A stretch of DNA of 64,000 bases from Platycnemis pennipes. Lineage: Eukaryota > Arthropoda > Insecta > Odonata > Platycnemididae. Below the pieces are notes generated by a model, which saw only the letters and a program-made list of their open reading frames with translations, was not told the DNA's origin and ran no database searches. Shown piece after piece: positions 1 to 13,700 of this stretch. A program made the translations under genes and the position numbers. Where the stretch lies: the NCBI GenBank assembly GCA_933228895.1, contig OW121857.1, positions 2,666,001-2,730,000 of the forward strand, in the 5' to 3' direction. Within the stretch, counting starts at the first letter, position 1, and each line of letters begins with the position of its first letter.

Positions 1-1548
1 CATAGCAACGAGAAGAGGTGAAAACGTGAATTTTATTGCAAAAACAGCGTTTGTAGTTGAAATAAAAAGCATAAATTCATAATTCAAGTAACGCCACTGA
101 GCAGAATTTTTTTATTTTGCTATGAAATACCTAACAAAATTGTGTGGATCGCAACGAGAAGTGGCGAAATTATGAATTTTATTTGGAAAAACAGCGTTTG
201 TAGATGAAATAAAAAGCATGAATTCAGAAATAATGTATCGCCACTGAGCAGAATATTTATATTTTCCTGTGAAACCCTTAACAAAATTGTGTGGATCGCA
301 ACGAGAAGAGGCGAAATTATGTATTTTATTTGCAAAAACAGCATTTGTAGTTAAAATAAAACGATAAATTCATAATTCAAGTAACGCCACCGAGCAGAAT
401 TTTTTTATATTGCTAAAAAAAATACGTGACAAAATTGTGTGGATCGTAACGAAAAGAGGCGAAATTATGAATTTTATTTGGAAAAACAGCGTTTGTAGGT
501 GAAATAAATAGCATAAATTGATAATTCAAGTAACGCCACTGAACAGAATTTTTTTATAATGCTATGAAATACTTAACAAAATTGTGTGCATAGCAACGAG
601 AAGAGGTGAAAACGTGAATTTTATTGCAAAAACAGCGTTTGTAGTTGAAATAAAAAGCATAAATTCATAATTCAAGTAACGCCACTGAGCAGAATTTTTT
701 TATTTTGCTATGAAATACCTAACAAAATGGTGTGGATCGCAACGAGAAGTGGCGAAATTATGTATTTTATTTGCAAAAACAGCATTTGTAGGTATTTTGC
801 ATTTTGCTATGAAATACTTAACAAAATTGTGTGGATCGAAAACGAGAAATGGCACAAAAAGCATGAATTCAGAAATAATGTAACGCCACTGAGCAGAATA
901 TTTATATTTTCCTGTGAAACCCTTAACAAAATTGTGTGGATCGCAACGAGAAGAGGCGAAATTATGTATTTTATTTGCAAAAACAGCATTTGTAGTTAAA
1001 ATAAAACGATAAATTCATAATTCAAGTAACGCCACCGAGCAGAATTTTTTTATATTGCTAAAAAAATACGTGACAAAATTGTGTGGATCGTAACGAAAAG
1101 AGGCGAAATTATGAATTTTATTTGGAAAAACAGCGTTTGTAGGTGAAATAAATAGCATAAATTGATAATTCAAGTAACGCCACTGAACAGAATTTTTTTA
1201 TAATGCTATGAAATACTTAACAAAATTGTGTGCATAGCAACGAGAAGAGGTGAAAACGTGAATTTTATTGCAAAAACAGCGTTTGTAGTTGAAATAAAAA
1301 GCATAAATTCATAATTCAAGTAACGCCACTGAGCAGAATTTTTTTATTTTGCTATGAAATACCTAACAAAATGGTGTGGATCGCAACGAGAAGTGGCGAA
1401 ATTATGTATTTTATTTGCAAAAACAGCATTTGTAGGTATTTTGCATTTTGCTATGAAATACTTAACAAAATTGTGTGGATCGAAAACGAGAAATGGCACA
1501 AAAAGCATGAATTCAGAAATAATGTAACGCCACTGAGCAGCAGCCACT
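1..1548. repeat. Higher-order repeat block, 588/644-bp units
   Basis: Units can be phased on catagcaacgagaagaggtg at 1, 589 and 1233. The first unit is 588 bp, exactly four 147-bp monomers. The second is 644 bp: it carries a composite of two truncated monomers (landmarks at 677 and 881, 204 bp apart) in which part of the tail and the next monomer head is missing. The third unit is cut off at about 1548, where the array switches to another superunit inside a hairpin. Confidence 0.9.
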
Positions 1549-1579
1549 GTGGCGTTACATATATTCTATGTAACGCCAC
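1524..1579. repeat. Half double-hairpin at an array junction
   Basis: Only the second of the two usual palindromes is present, with 13-bp arms and a 5-nt loop at 1549-1579. It is preceded by a normal monomer head, so gtggcgtta also pairs with taacgccac at 1524. The block of 644-bp units joins the alpha superunit exactly here, so the hairpin is a recombination breakpoint. Confidence 0.85.
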
Positions 1580-4500
1580 TGAGCAGAATTTTTTTATATT
1601 GCTAGGAAATATTTGCCAAAATATGAGGATCGCAACGGCATGTGGCGAAATTATGAATTTTATTTGCAAAAACAGCGTTTGTAGTTTAAATAAATAGCAT
1701 GAATTCAGAATTCAAGTAACGCCACTGAGCAGAATTTTTTTAAATTGCTAGGAAATACTTGTCAAAATTTTGAGAGTAGCAACGAGAAGATGCGAAAACG
1801 TGAATTTATTTGCATAAATAGCGTTTATAATTGAAATAAGTAGCATACATTCAGAATTGAAGGTACGCCATTAAGCAGAATTTCTTTATTTTGTAATGAA
1901 CTACTTAAGAAAATTGTGTGGATCGCAACGATAAGAATCGAAAACGCGAATTTTATTTTCAAAAAGAGCGTTTGTGGTTGAAATAAAAAGCATAAATTCA
2001 TAATTCAAGTTACGCCACTGAGCAGAATTTTTTTATTTTGCTATGAAATATTTAACAAAATGGTGTGGATCGCAAAGAAAAGTGGGGAAATTATGAATTT
2101 TATTAGAAAAAGAGCGTTTGTAGGTGAAAAAAATAACATAATTTGAGAATACATGTAACGCCACTGAGCAGAATTTTTTTATTTTGCTATGAAATACTTA
2201 ACAAAATTGTGTGGATATAAAACGAGAAATGGCACAATTATGAATTTTATTTGCAAAAACAGCGTTGTTGTTGAAATAAATAGCATAAATTCAGCATTCA
2301 AGTAACGCCATTGAGCAGAATTTTTTTATTTTGCTATGAAATACCTAACAAAATTGTGTGGATCCCAACGAGAAGTGGCGAAATTATGAATTTTATTAGC
2401 AAAAAGAGCGTTAGTAGGTGAAAAAATTAGCGTAATTTGAGAATACATGTAACGCCACTGAGCAGAATTTTTTTATATTGCGGAAATTGTGGCGAAATTA
2501 TGAATTTTATTTGCAAAAGCAGCGTTGGTTGTTGAAAGAAATATTATAAATTCGGAATTGTAGTAAGGCCACTGAGAGGATTTTTTTATTTTGTAATAAA
2601 ATACTTAACAAAATTGTGTGGATCGCAACCAGAAGAGGCAAAAACGCGAATTTTATTTGCAAAAAGAGCGTTTGTAGTTGAATTAAAAAGCATAAGTTTA
2701 TAATTCAAGTAACGCCACCGAGCAGAATTTTTTTATTTTGTTATGAAATACCTAACAAAAAAGCGTGGATCGCAACGAGAAGTTGCGAAATTATGAATTT
2801 TATTAGCAGAAAGAGCGTTTGTAGGTGAAAAAAATAATATAATTTGAGAAAACATGTAACGCCACTGAGCAGAATTTTTTTATATTGCTAGGAAATATTT
2901 GACAAAATTGTGAGGATCGCAACGAGATTTGGCGAAATAATGAATTTTATTTGCAAAAACAGCGTTTGTAGTTAAAATAAATAACATAAATTCAGAATTC
3001 AAGTAACGCCACTGAACTGAATTTTTGTAAAATGCTAGGAAATACTTGACAAAATTTTATGGGTAGCAACGAGAAGATGCGAAAACGTGAATTTATTTGC
3101 ATAAACAGCGTTTATAATTGAAATAAGTAGCATAAATTCAGAATTGAAGGTACGCCATTGAGCAGAATTTTTTTATTTTGTAATGAAATACTTAACAACA
3201 TTGTGTGGATCACAACGAGAAGAATCGAAAACGTGAATTTATTTGCAAAAACAGCGTTTGTTGTTGCAATAAATAGCATAAATGCAGCATTCAAGTAACG
3301 CAACTGAGCAAAATTTTTTTATATTGCTAGAAAATACTTGACAAAATTGTGTGGATCGCAACGAGAAGTGGCGAAATTATGAATTTTATTTGCAAAAGCA
3401 GCGTTGGTTGTTGAAAGAGATAACAAAAATTCAGAATTGAAGTAAAGCCACTAAGAAGTTTTTTTTTATTTTGTTATGAAACCTTTAAAACATTGTGTGG
3501 ATCGCAACGACAAGTGGTGAAATTATGAATTATTTTTGCAAAAACTGCGTTTGTAGGTAAAATAAATAGCATAGATTCAGAAAAAAAGCAACGTCACTGA
3601 ACAGACTTTTTTAATATTGATATGAAATACTTAACAAAATTGTGTGCATCACAACGAGAAGAATCTAAAACGCGAAATTTATTTCCAAAAACAGCGTTTG
3701 TAGTTGAAATAAAAAGCATAAATTCATAATTCAAGTAACGCCACTGAGCAGATTTTTTTTATTTTGCTATGAAATACCTAACAAAATTGTGTGGATCGCA
3801 ACGAGAAGTGGCGAAATTATGAATTTTATTTGGAAAAACAGCGTTTGTAGATGAAATAAAAAGCATAAATTCAGAAATAATGTAACGCCACTGAGCAGAA
3901 TATTTATATTTTCCTGTGAAACCCTTAACAAAATTGTGTGGATCGCAACGAGAAGAGGCGAAATTATGTATTTTATTTGCAAAAACAGCATTTGTAGTTA
4001 AAATAAAACGATAAATTCATAATTCAAGTAACGCCACCGAGCAGAATTTTTTTATATTGCTAAAAAAAATACGTGACAAAATTGTGTGGATCGTAACGAA
4101 AAGAGGCGAAATTATGAATTTTATTTGGAAAAACAGCGTTTGTAGGTGAAATAAATAGCATAAATTGATAATTCAAGTAACGCCACTGAACAGAATTTTT
4201 TTATAATGCTATGAAATACTTAACAAAATTGTGTGCATAGCAACGAGAAGAGGTGAAAACGTGAATTTTATTGCAAAAACAGCGTTTGTAGTTGAAATAA
4301 AAAGCATAAATTCATAATTCAAGTAACGCCACTGAGCAGAATTTTTTTATTTTGCTATGAAATACCTAACAAAATGGTGTGGATCGCAACGAGAAGTGGC
4401 ACAATTATGAATTTTATTTGCTAAACACCGTTTGTTGTTGAAATAAATAGCATAAATTCAGCATTCAAGTAACGCCATTGAGCAGAATTTTTTTATTTTG

Positions 4501-5529
4501 ATATGAAATACTTAACAAAATTGTGTGGATCGACGCGAGAAGAGGCGAAAACGCGAATATTATTTGCAAAAGTAGCGTTGGTTGTTGAAAAAAATAACAT
4601 AAATTCAGAATTGAAGTAAGGCCACTGAGAGGCGTACGTTGTTGAAATAAATAGCATAAATTCAGCATTCGAGTAACGCCATTGAGCAGAATTTTTTTAT
4701 TTTGATATGAAATACTTAACAAAATTGTGTGGATCGACGCGAGAAGAGGCGAAAACGCGAATTTTATTTGCAAAAGCAGCGTTGGTTGTTGAAAGAAATA
4801 ACATAAATTCAGAATTGAAGTAAGGCCACGGAGAGGAATTTTTTAATTTTGCTATGAAACCTTTAAAACTTTGTGCGGATCGCAACGACAAGTTGTGAAA
4901 TTATGAATTTTTTATGCAAAAACTGCGTTTGTAGGTAAAATAAATAGCATAGATTCAGAAAAAAAGTAACGTCACTGAGCAGAATTTTTTAATATTGATA
5001 TGAAATACTTAACAAAATTATGTGGATAGCAACGAGAAGAGGCGAAATTATGAATTTTGTTTGGAAAAACAGCGTTTGTAGATGAAATAAATAGCATACA
5101 TTGATAATTCAAGTAACGCCACTGAACAGAATTTTTTTATAATGCTATGAAATACTTAACAAAATTGTGTGCATAGCAACGAGAAGAGGCGAAAACGTGA
5201 ATTTATTTGCAAAAACAGCGTTTGTAGTTTAAATAAATAGCATAAATTCAGAATTGAAGTAACGCCATTGAGCAGAATTTTTTTATTTTGTAATAAAATA
5301 CTTAACAAAATTGTGTGGATCGCAACCAGAAGAGGCAAAAACGCGAATTTTATTTGCAAAAAGGGCGTTTGTAGTTGAAATAAAAAGCATAAATTCATAA
5401 TTCAAGTAACGCCGCTGAGCAGAATTTTTTTATTTTGCTATGAAATACCTAACAAAATTGCGTGGATCGCAACGAGAAGTGGCGAAATTATGAATTTTAT
5501 TAGCTAAAACAGCATTTGTAGTTGAAAAA
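1549..5529. repeat. Satellite superunit alpha, copy 1
   Basis: About 4.0 kb of mixed monomer variants. It recurs at an offset of 9136 bp (10685 onward) with very few differences; one 309-bp stretch (4465-4773 versus 13601-13909) shows a single amino-acid-changing difference when conceptually translated. It holds a shortened monomer near 2481 (ttgcggaaattgtggcg) and a truncated monomer joined through ggcgtacgttg at about 4631. No gene is visible. Confidence 0.85.
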
Positions 5530-5606
5530 AATAGCATAATTATATGGCATATAATTATGCTATTATATAAGCAGTGGCGTTACATATATTCTATGTAACG
5601 CCACTG
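5530..5606. repeat. Double hairpin 1
   Basis: Two adjacent inverted repeats. The first (5530-5564) has 17-bp perfect arms, aatagcataattatatg and its complement, around one G. The second (5572-5606) has 15-bp perfect arms starting cagtggcgttacata with a 5-nt loop. Seven bases separate them. The right arm of the second is the normal monomer head; the left arm is an inverted copy of it. Confidence 0.95.
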
Positions 5607-6974
5607 AGCAGAATTTTTTTATATTGCTAGGAAATATTTGCCAAAATATGAGGATCGCAACGGCATGTGGCGAAATTATGAATTTTATTTGCAAAAACAG
5701 CGTTTGTAGTTTAAATAAATAGCATGAATTCAGAATTCAAGTAACGCCACTGAGCAGAATTTTTTTAAATTGCTAGGAAATACTTGTCAAAATTTTGAGA
5801 GTAGCAACGAGAAGATGCGAAAACGTGAATTTATTTGCATAAACAGCGTTTATAATTGAAATAAGTAGCATACATTCAGAATTGAAGGTACGCCATTAAG
5901 CAGAATTTCTTTATTTTGTAATGAACTACTTAAGAAAATTGTGTGGATCGCAACGATAAGAATCGAAAACGCGAATTTTATTTTCAAAAAGAGCGTTTGT
6001 GGTTGAAATAAAAAGCATAAATTCATAATTCAAGTTACGCCACTGAGCAGAATTTTTTTATTTTGCTATGAAATATTTAACAAAATGGTGTGGATCGCAA
6101 AGAGAAGTGGGGAAATTATGAATTTTATTAGCAAAAAGAGCGTTTGTAGGTGAAAAAAATAGCATAATTTGAGAATACATGTAACGCCACTGAGCAGAAT
6201 TTTTTTATTTTGCTATGAAATACTTAACAAAATTGTGTGGATCGAAAACGAGAAATGGCACAATTATGAATTTTATTTGCAAAAACAGCGTTGTTGTTGA
6301 AATAAATAGCATAAATTCAGCATTCAAGTAACGCCATTGAGCAGAATTTTTTTATTTTGATATGAAATACTTAACAAAATTGTGTGGATCGACGCGAGAA
6401 GAGGCGAAAACGCGAATTTTATTTGCAAAAGCAGCGTTGGTTGTTGAAAGAAATAACATAAATTCAGAATTGAAGTAAGGCCACTGAGAGGAATTTTTTA
6501 ATTTTGCTATGAAACCTTTAAAACATTGTGTGGATCGCAACGACAAGTTGTGAAATTATGAATTTTTTATGCAAAAACTGCGTTTGTAGGTAAAATAAAT
6601 AGCATAGATTCAGAAAAAAAGTAACGTCACTTAACAGAAGTTTTTAATATTGATATGAAATTCTTAACAAAATTATGTGGATAGCAACGAGAAGAGGCGA
6701 AATTATGAATTTTATTTGCAAAAACAGCATTTGTAGTTAAAATAAAACGATAAATTCATAATTCAAGTAACGCCACCGAGCAGAATTTTTTTATATTGCT
6801 AAAAAAAATACGTGACAAAATTGTGTGGATCGTAACGAAAAGAGGCGAAATTATGAATTTTATTTGGAAAAACAGCGTTTGTAGGTGAAATAAATAGCAT
6901 AAATTGATAATTCAAGTAACGCCACTGAACAGAATTTTTTTATAATGCTATGAAATACTTAACAAAATTGTGTG

Positions 6975-9550
6975 CATAGCAACGAGAAGAGGTGAAAACG
7001 TGAATTTTATTGCAAAAACAGCGTTTGTAGTTGAAATAAAAAGCATAAATTCATAATTCAAGTAACGCCACTGAGCAGAATTTTTTTATTTTGCTATGAA
7101 ATACCTAACAAAATGGTGTGGATCGCAACGAGAAGTGGCGAAATTATGTATTTTATTTGCAAAAACAGCATTTGTAGTTATTTTGCATTTTGCTATGAAA
7201 TACTTAACAAAATTGTGTGGATCGAAAACGAGAAATGGCACAAAAAGCATGAATTCAGAAATAATGTAACGCCACTGAGCAGAATATTTATATTTTCCTG
7301 TGAAACCCTTAACAAAATTGTGTGGATCGCAACGAGAAGAGGCGAAATTATGTATTTTATTTGCAAAAACAGCATTTGTAGTTAAAATAAAACGATAAAT
7401 TCATAATTCAAGTAACGCCACCGAGCAGAATTTTTTTATATTGCTAAAAAAATACGTGACAAAATTGTGTGGATCGTAACGAAAAGAGGCGAAATTATGA
7501 ATTTTATTTGGAAAAACAGCGTTTGTAGGTGAAATAAATAGCATAAATTGATAATTCAAGTAACGCCACTGAACAGAATTTTTTTATAATGCTATGAAAT
7601 ACTTAACAAAATTGTGTGCATAGCAACGAGAAGAGGTGAAAACGTGAATTTTATTGCAAAAACAGCGTTTGTAGTTGAAATAAAAAGCATAAATTCATAA
7701 TTCAAGTAACGCCACTGAGCAGAATTTTTTTATTTTGCTATGAAATACCTAACAAAATGGTGTGGATCGCAACGAGAAGTGGCGAAATTATGTATTTTAT
7801 TTGCAAAAACAGCATTTGTAGGTATTTTGCATTTTGCTATGAAATACTTAACAAAATTGTGTGGATCGAAAACGAGAAATGGCACAAAAAGCATGAATTC
7901 AGAAATAATGTAACGCCACTGAGCAGAATATTTATATTTTCCTGTGAAACCCTTAACAAAATTGTGTGGATCGCAACGAGAAGAGGCGAAATTATGTATT
8001 TTATTTGCAAAAACAGCATTTGTAGTTAAAATAAAACGATAAATTCATAATTCAAGTAACGCCACCGAGCAGAATTTTTTTATATTGCTAAAAAAATACG
8101 TGACAAAATTGTGTGGATCGTAACGAAAAGAGGCGAAATTATGAATTTTATTTGGAAAAACAGCGTTTGTAGGTGAAATAAATAGCATAAATTGATAATT
8201 CAAGTAACGCCACTGAACAGAATTTTTTTATAATGCTATGAAATACTTAACAAAATTGTGTGCATAGCAACGAGAAGAGGTGAAAACGTGAATTTTATTG
8301 CAAAAACAGCGTTTGTAGTTGAAATAAAAAGCATAAATTCATAATTCAAGTAACGCCACTGAGCAGAATTTTTTTATTTTGCTATGAAATACCTAACAAA
8401 ATGGTGTGGATCGCAACGAGAAGTGGCGAAATTATGTATTTTATTTGCAAAAACAGCATTTGTAGGTATTTTGCATTTTGCTATGAAATACTTAACAAAA
8501 TTGTGTGGATCGAAAACGAGAAATGGCACAAAAAGCATGAATTCAGAAATAATGTAACGCCACTGAGCAGAATATTTATATTTTCCTGTGAAACCCTTAA
8601 CAAAATTGTGTGGATCGCAACGAGAAGAGGCGAAATTATGTATTTTATTTGCAAAAACAGCATTTGTAGTTAAAATAAAACGATAAATTCATAATTCAAG
8701 TAACGCCACCGAGCAGAATTTTTTTATATTGCTAAAAAAATACGTGACAAAATTGTGTGGATCGTAACGAAAAGAGGCGAAATTATGAATTTTATTTGGA
8801 AAAACAGCGTTTGTAGGTGAAATAAATAGCATAAATTGATAATTCAAGTAACGCCACTGAACAGAATTTTTTTATAATGCTATGAAATACTTAACAAAAT
8901 TGTGTGCATAGCAACGAGAAGAGGTGAAAACGTGAATTTTATTGCAAAAACAGCGTTTGTAGTTGAAATAAAAAGCATAAATTCATAATTCAAGTAACGC
9001 CACTGAGCAGAATTTTTTTATTTTGCTATGAAATACCTAACAAAATGGTGTGGATCGCAACGAGAAGTGGCGAAATTATGTATTTTATTTGCAAAAACAG
9101 CATTTGTAGGTATTTTGCATTTTGCTATGAAATACTTAACAAAATTGTGTGGATCGAAAACGAGAAATGGCACAAAAAGCATGAATTCAGAAATAATGTA
9201 ACGCCACTGAGCAGAATATTTATATTTTCCTGTGAAACCCTTAACAAAATTGTGTGGATCGCAACGAGAAGAGGCGAAATTATGTATTTTATTTGCAAAA
9301 ACAGCATTTGTAGTTAAAATAAAACGATAAATTCATAATTCAAGTAACGCCACCGAGCAGAATTTTTTTATATTGCTAAAAAAATACGTGACAAAATTGT
9401 GTGGATCGTAACGAAAAGAGGCGAAATTATGAATTTTATTTGGAAAAACAGCGTTTGTAGGTGAAATAAATAGCATAAATTGATAATTAAAGTAACGCCA
9501 CTGAACAGAATTTTTTTATAATGCTATGAAATACTTAACAAAATTGTGTG
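6975..9550. repeat. 644-bp higher-order repeat, four tandem copies
   Basis: Units start at 6975, 7619, 8263 and 8907, each exactly 644 bp and nearly identical. Unit 1 has the variant gtagttattttgcat and units 2-4 have gtaggtattttgcat. Unit 4 has gataattaaag where units 1-3 have gataattcaag. Single-copy counterparts elsewhere (for example 16111-16754) combine the unit 1 and unit 4 variants, as expected if copy number changes by unequal exchange. Confidence 0.95.
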
Positions 9551-10640
9551 CATAGCAACGAGAAGAGGTGAAAACGTGAATTTATTTGCAAAAACAGCGT
9601 TTGTAGTTGAAATAAAAAGCATAAATTCATAATTCAAGTAACGCCACTGAGCAGAATTTTTTTATTTTGCTATGAAATACCTAACAAAGTGGTGTGGATC
9701 GCAACGAGAAGTGGCACAATTATGAATTTTATTTGCTAAACAGCTTTTGTTGTTGAAATAAATAGCATAAATTCAGCATTCAAGTAACGCCATTGAGCAG
9801 AATTTTTTTATTTTGATATGAAATACTTAACAAAATTGTGTGGATCGACGCGAGAAGAGGCGAAAACGCGAATATTATTTGCAAAAGTAGCGTTGGTTGT
9901 TGAAAGAAATAACATAAATTCAGAATTGAAGTAAGGCCACGGAGAGGAATTTTTTAATTTTGCTATGAAACCTTTAAAACATTCTGCGGATCGCAACGAC
10001 AAGTTGTGAAATTATGAATTTTTTATGCAAAAACTGCGTTTGTAGGTAAAATAAATAGCATAGATTCAGAAAAAAAGTAACGTCACTGAGCAGAATTTTT
10101 TAATATTGATATGAAATACTTAACAAAATTATGTGGATAGCAACGAGAAGAGGCGAAATTATGAATTTTGTTTGGAAAAACAGCATTTGTAGATGAAATA
10201 AATAGCACGCATTGATAATTCAAGTAACGCCACTGAACAGAATTTTTTTATAATGCTATGAAATACTTAACAAAATTGTGTGCATAGCAACGAGAAGAGG
10301 CGAAAACGTGAATTTATTTGCAAAAACAGCGTTTGTAGTTTAAATAAATAGCATAAATTCAGAATTGAAGTAACGCCATTGAGCAGAATTTTTTTATTTT
10401 GTAATAAAATACTTAACAAAATTGTGTGGATCGCAACCAGAAGAGGCAAAAACGCGAATTTTATTTGCAAAAAGGGCGTTTGTAGTTGAAATAAAAAGCA
10501 TAAATTCATAATTCAAGTAACGCCGCTGAGCAGAATTTTTTTATTTTGCTATGAAATACCTAACAAAATTGCGTGGATCGCAACGAGAAGTGGCGAAATT
10601 ATGAATTTTATTAGCTAAAACAGCATTTGTAGTTGAAAAA

Positions 10641-10717
10641 AATAGCATAATTATATGGCATATAATTATGCTATTATATAAGCAGTGGCGTTACATATAT
10701 TCTATGTAACGCCACTG
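10641..10717. repeat. Double hairpin 2
   Basis: Palindromes at 10641-10675 (17-bp arms) and 10683-10717 (15-bp arms), same sequence as the copy at 5530. Confidence 0.95.
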
Positions 10718-13700
10718 AGCAGAATTTTTTTATATTGCTAGGAAATATTTGCCAAAATATGAGGATCGCAACGGCATGTGGCGAAATTATGAATTTTATT
10801 TGCAAAAACAGCGTTTGTAGTTTAAATAAATAGCATGAATTCAGAATTCAAGTAACGCCACTGAGCAGAATTTTTTTAAATTGCTAGGAAATACTTGTCA
10901 AAATTTTGAGAGTAGCAACGAGAAGATGCGAAAACGTGAATTTATTTGCATAAATAGCGTTTATAATTGAAATAAGTAGCATACATTCAGAATTGAAGGT
11001 ACGCCATTAAGCAGAATTTCTTTATTTTGTAATGAACTACTTAAGAAAATTGTGTGGATCGCAACGATAAGAATCGAAAACGCGAATTTTATTTTCAAAA
11101 AGAGCGTTTGTGGTTGAAATAAAAAGCATAAATTCATAATTCAAGTTACGCCACTGAGCAGAATTTTTTTATTTTGCTATGAAATATTTAACAAAATGGT
11201 GTGGATCGCAAAGAAAAGTGGGGAAATTATGAATTTTATTAGAAAAAGAGCGTTTGTAGGTGAAAAAAATAACATAATTTGAGAATACATGTAACGCCAC
11301 TGAGCAGAATTTTTTTATTTTGCTATGAAATACTTAACCAAATTGTGTGGATATAAAACGAGAAATGGCACAATTATGAATTTTATTTGCAAAAACAGCG
11401 TTGTTGTTGAAATAAATAGCATAAATTCAGCATTCAAGTAACGCCATTGAGCAGAATTTTTTTATTTTGCTATGAAATACCTAACAAAATTGTGTGGATC
11501 CCAACGAGAAGTGGCGAAATTATGAATTTTATTAGCAAAAAGAGCGTTAGTAGGTGAAAAAATTAGCGTAATTTGAGAATACATGTAACGCCACTGAGCA
11601 GAATTTTTTTATATTGCGGAAATTGTGGCGAAATTATGAATTTTATTTGCAAAAGCAGCGTTGGTTGTTGAAAGAAATATTATAAATTCGGAATTGTAGT
11701 AAGGCCACTGAGAGGATTTTTTTATTTTGTAATAAAATACTTAACAAAATTGTGTGGATCGCAACCAGAAGAGGCAAAAACGCGAATTTTATTTGCAAAA
11801 AGAGCGTTTGTTGTTGAATTAAAAAGCATAAGTTTATAATTCAAGTAACGCCACCGAGCAGAATTTTTTTATTTTGTTATGAAATACCTAACAAAAAAGC
11901 GTGGATCGCAACGAGAAGTTGCGAAATTATGAATTTTATTAGCAGAAAGAGCGTTTGTAGGTGAAAAAAATAATATAATTTGAGAAAACATGTAACGCCA
12001 CTGAGCAGAATTTTTTTATATTGCTAGGAAATATTTGACAAAATTGTGAGGATCGCAACGAGATTTGGCGAAATAATGAATTTTATTTGCAAAAACAGCG
12101 TTTGTAGTTAAAATAAATAACATAAATTCAGAATTCAAGTAACGCCACTGAACTGAATTTTTGTAAAATGCTAGGAAATACTTGACAAAATTTTATGGGT
12201 AGCAACGAGAAGATGCGAAAACGTGAATTTATTTGCATAAACAGCGTTTATAATTGAAATAAGTAGCATAAATTCAGAATTGAAGGTACGCCATTGAGCA
12301 GAATTTTTTTATTTTGTAATGAAATACTTAACAACATTGTGTGGATCAGAACGAGAAGAATCGAAAACGTGAATTTATTTGCAAAAACAGCGTTTGTTGT
12401 TGCAATAAATAGCATAAATGCAGCATTCAAGTAACGCAACTGAGCAAAATTTTTTTATATTGCTAGAAAATACTTGACAAAATTGTGTGGATCGCAACGA
12501 GAAGTGGCGAAATTATGAATTTTATTTGCAAAAGCAGCGTTGGTTGTTGAAAGAGATAACAAAAATTCAGAATTGAAGTAAAGCCACTAAGAAGTTTTTT
12601 TTTATTTTGTTATGAAACCTTTAAAACATTGTGTGGATCGCAACGACAAGTGGTGAAATTATGAATTATTTTTGCAAAAACTGCGTTTGTAGGTAAAATA
12701 AATAGCATAGATTCAGAAAAAAAGCAACGTCACTGAACAGACTTTTTTAATATTGATATGAAATATTTAACAAAATTGTGTGCATCACAACGAGAAGAAT
12801 CTAAAACGCGAAATTTATTTCCAAAAACAGCGTTTGTAGTTGAAATAAAAAGCATAAATTCATAATTCAAGTAACGCCACTGAGCAGATTTTTTTTATTT
12901 TGCTATGAAATACCTAACAAAATTGTGTGGATCGCAACGAGAAGTGGCGAAATTATGAATTTTATTTGGAAAAACAGCGTTTGTAGATGAAATAAAAAGC
13001 ATAAATTCAGAAATAATGTAACGCCACTGAGCAGAATATTTATATTTTCCTGTGAAACCCTTAACAAAATTGTGTGGATCGCAACGAGAAGAGGCGAAAT
13101 TATGTATTTTATTTGCAAAAACAGCATTTGTAGTTAAAATAAAACGATAAATTCATAATTCAAGTAACGCCACCGAGCAGAATTTTTTTATATTGCTAAA
13201 AAAAATACGTGACAAAATTGTGTGGATCGTAACGAAAAGAGGCGAAATTATGAATTTTATTTGGAAAAACAGCGTTTGTAGGTGAAATAAATAGCATAAA
13301 TTGATAATTCAAGTAACGCCACTGAACAGAATTTTTTTATAATGCTATGAAATACTTAACAAAATTGTGTGCATAGCAACGAGAAGAGGTGAAAACGTGA
13401 ATTTTATTGCAAAAACAGCGTTTGTAGTTGAAATAAAAAGCATAAATTCATAATTCAAGTAACGCCACTGAGCAGAATTTTTTTATTTTGCTATGAAATA
13501 CCTAACAAAATGGTGTGGATCGCAACGAGAAGTGGCACAATTATGAATTTTATTTGCTAAACACCGTTTGTTGTTGAAATAAATAGCATAAATTCAGCAT
13601 TCAAGTAACGCCATTGAGCAGAATTTTTTTATTTTGATATGAAATACTTAACAAAATTGTGTGGATCGACGCGAGAAGAGGCGAAAACGCGAATATTATT

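Larger units (their letters stand above)
5530..10640. repeat. Satellite superunit beta, copy 1 (expanded)
   Basis: Hairpin-to-hairpin unit of 5111 bp. It equals the 3179-bp beta unit at 17902-21080 plus exactly three extra 644-bp units (1932 bp). It contains the four-copy 644-bp block and then mixed monomers. Confidence 0.85.

Noticed and set aside
5530..5606. Double hairpin as a rho-independent terminator or MITE
   Set aside because: The context is eukaryotic satellite with no transcription unit. The second palindrome is built from the monomer head itself, and no target-site duplication flanks the structure.
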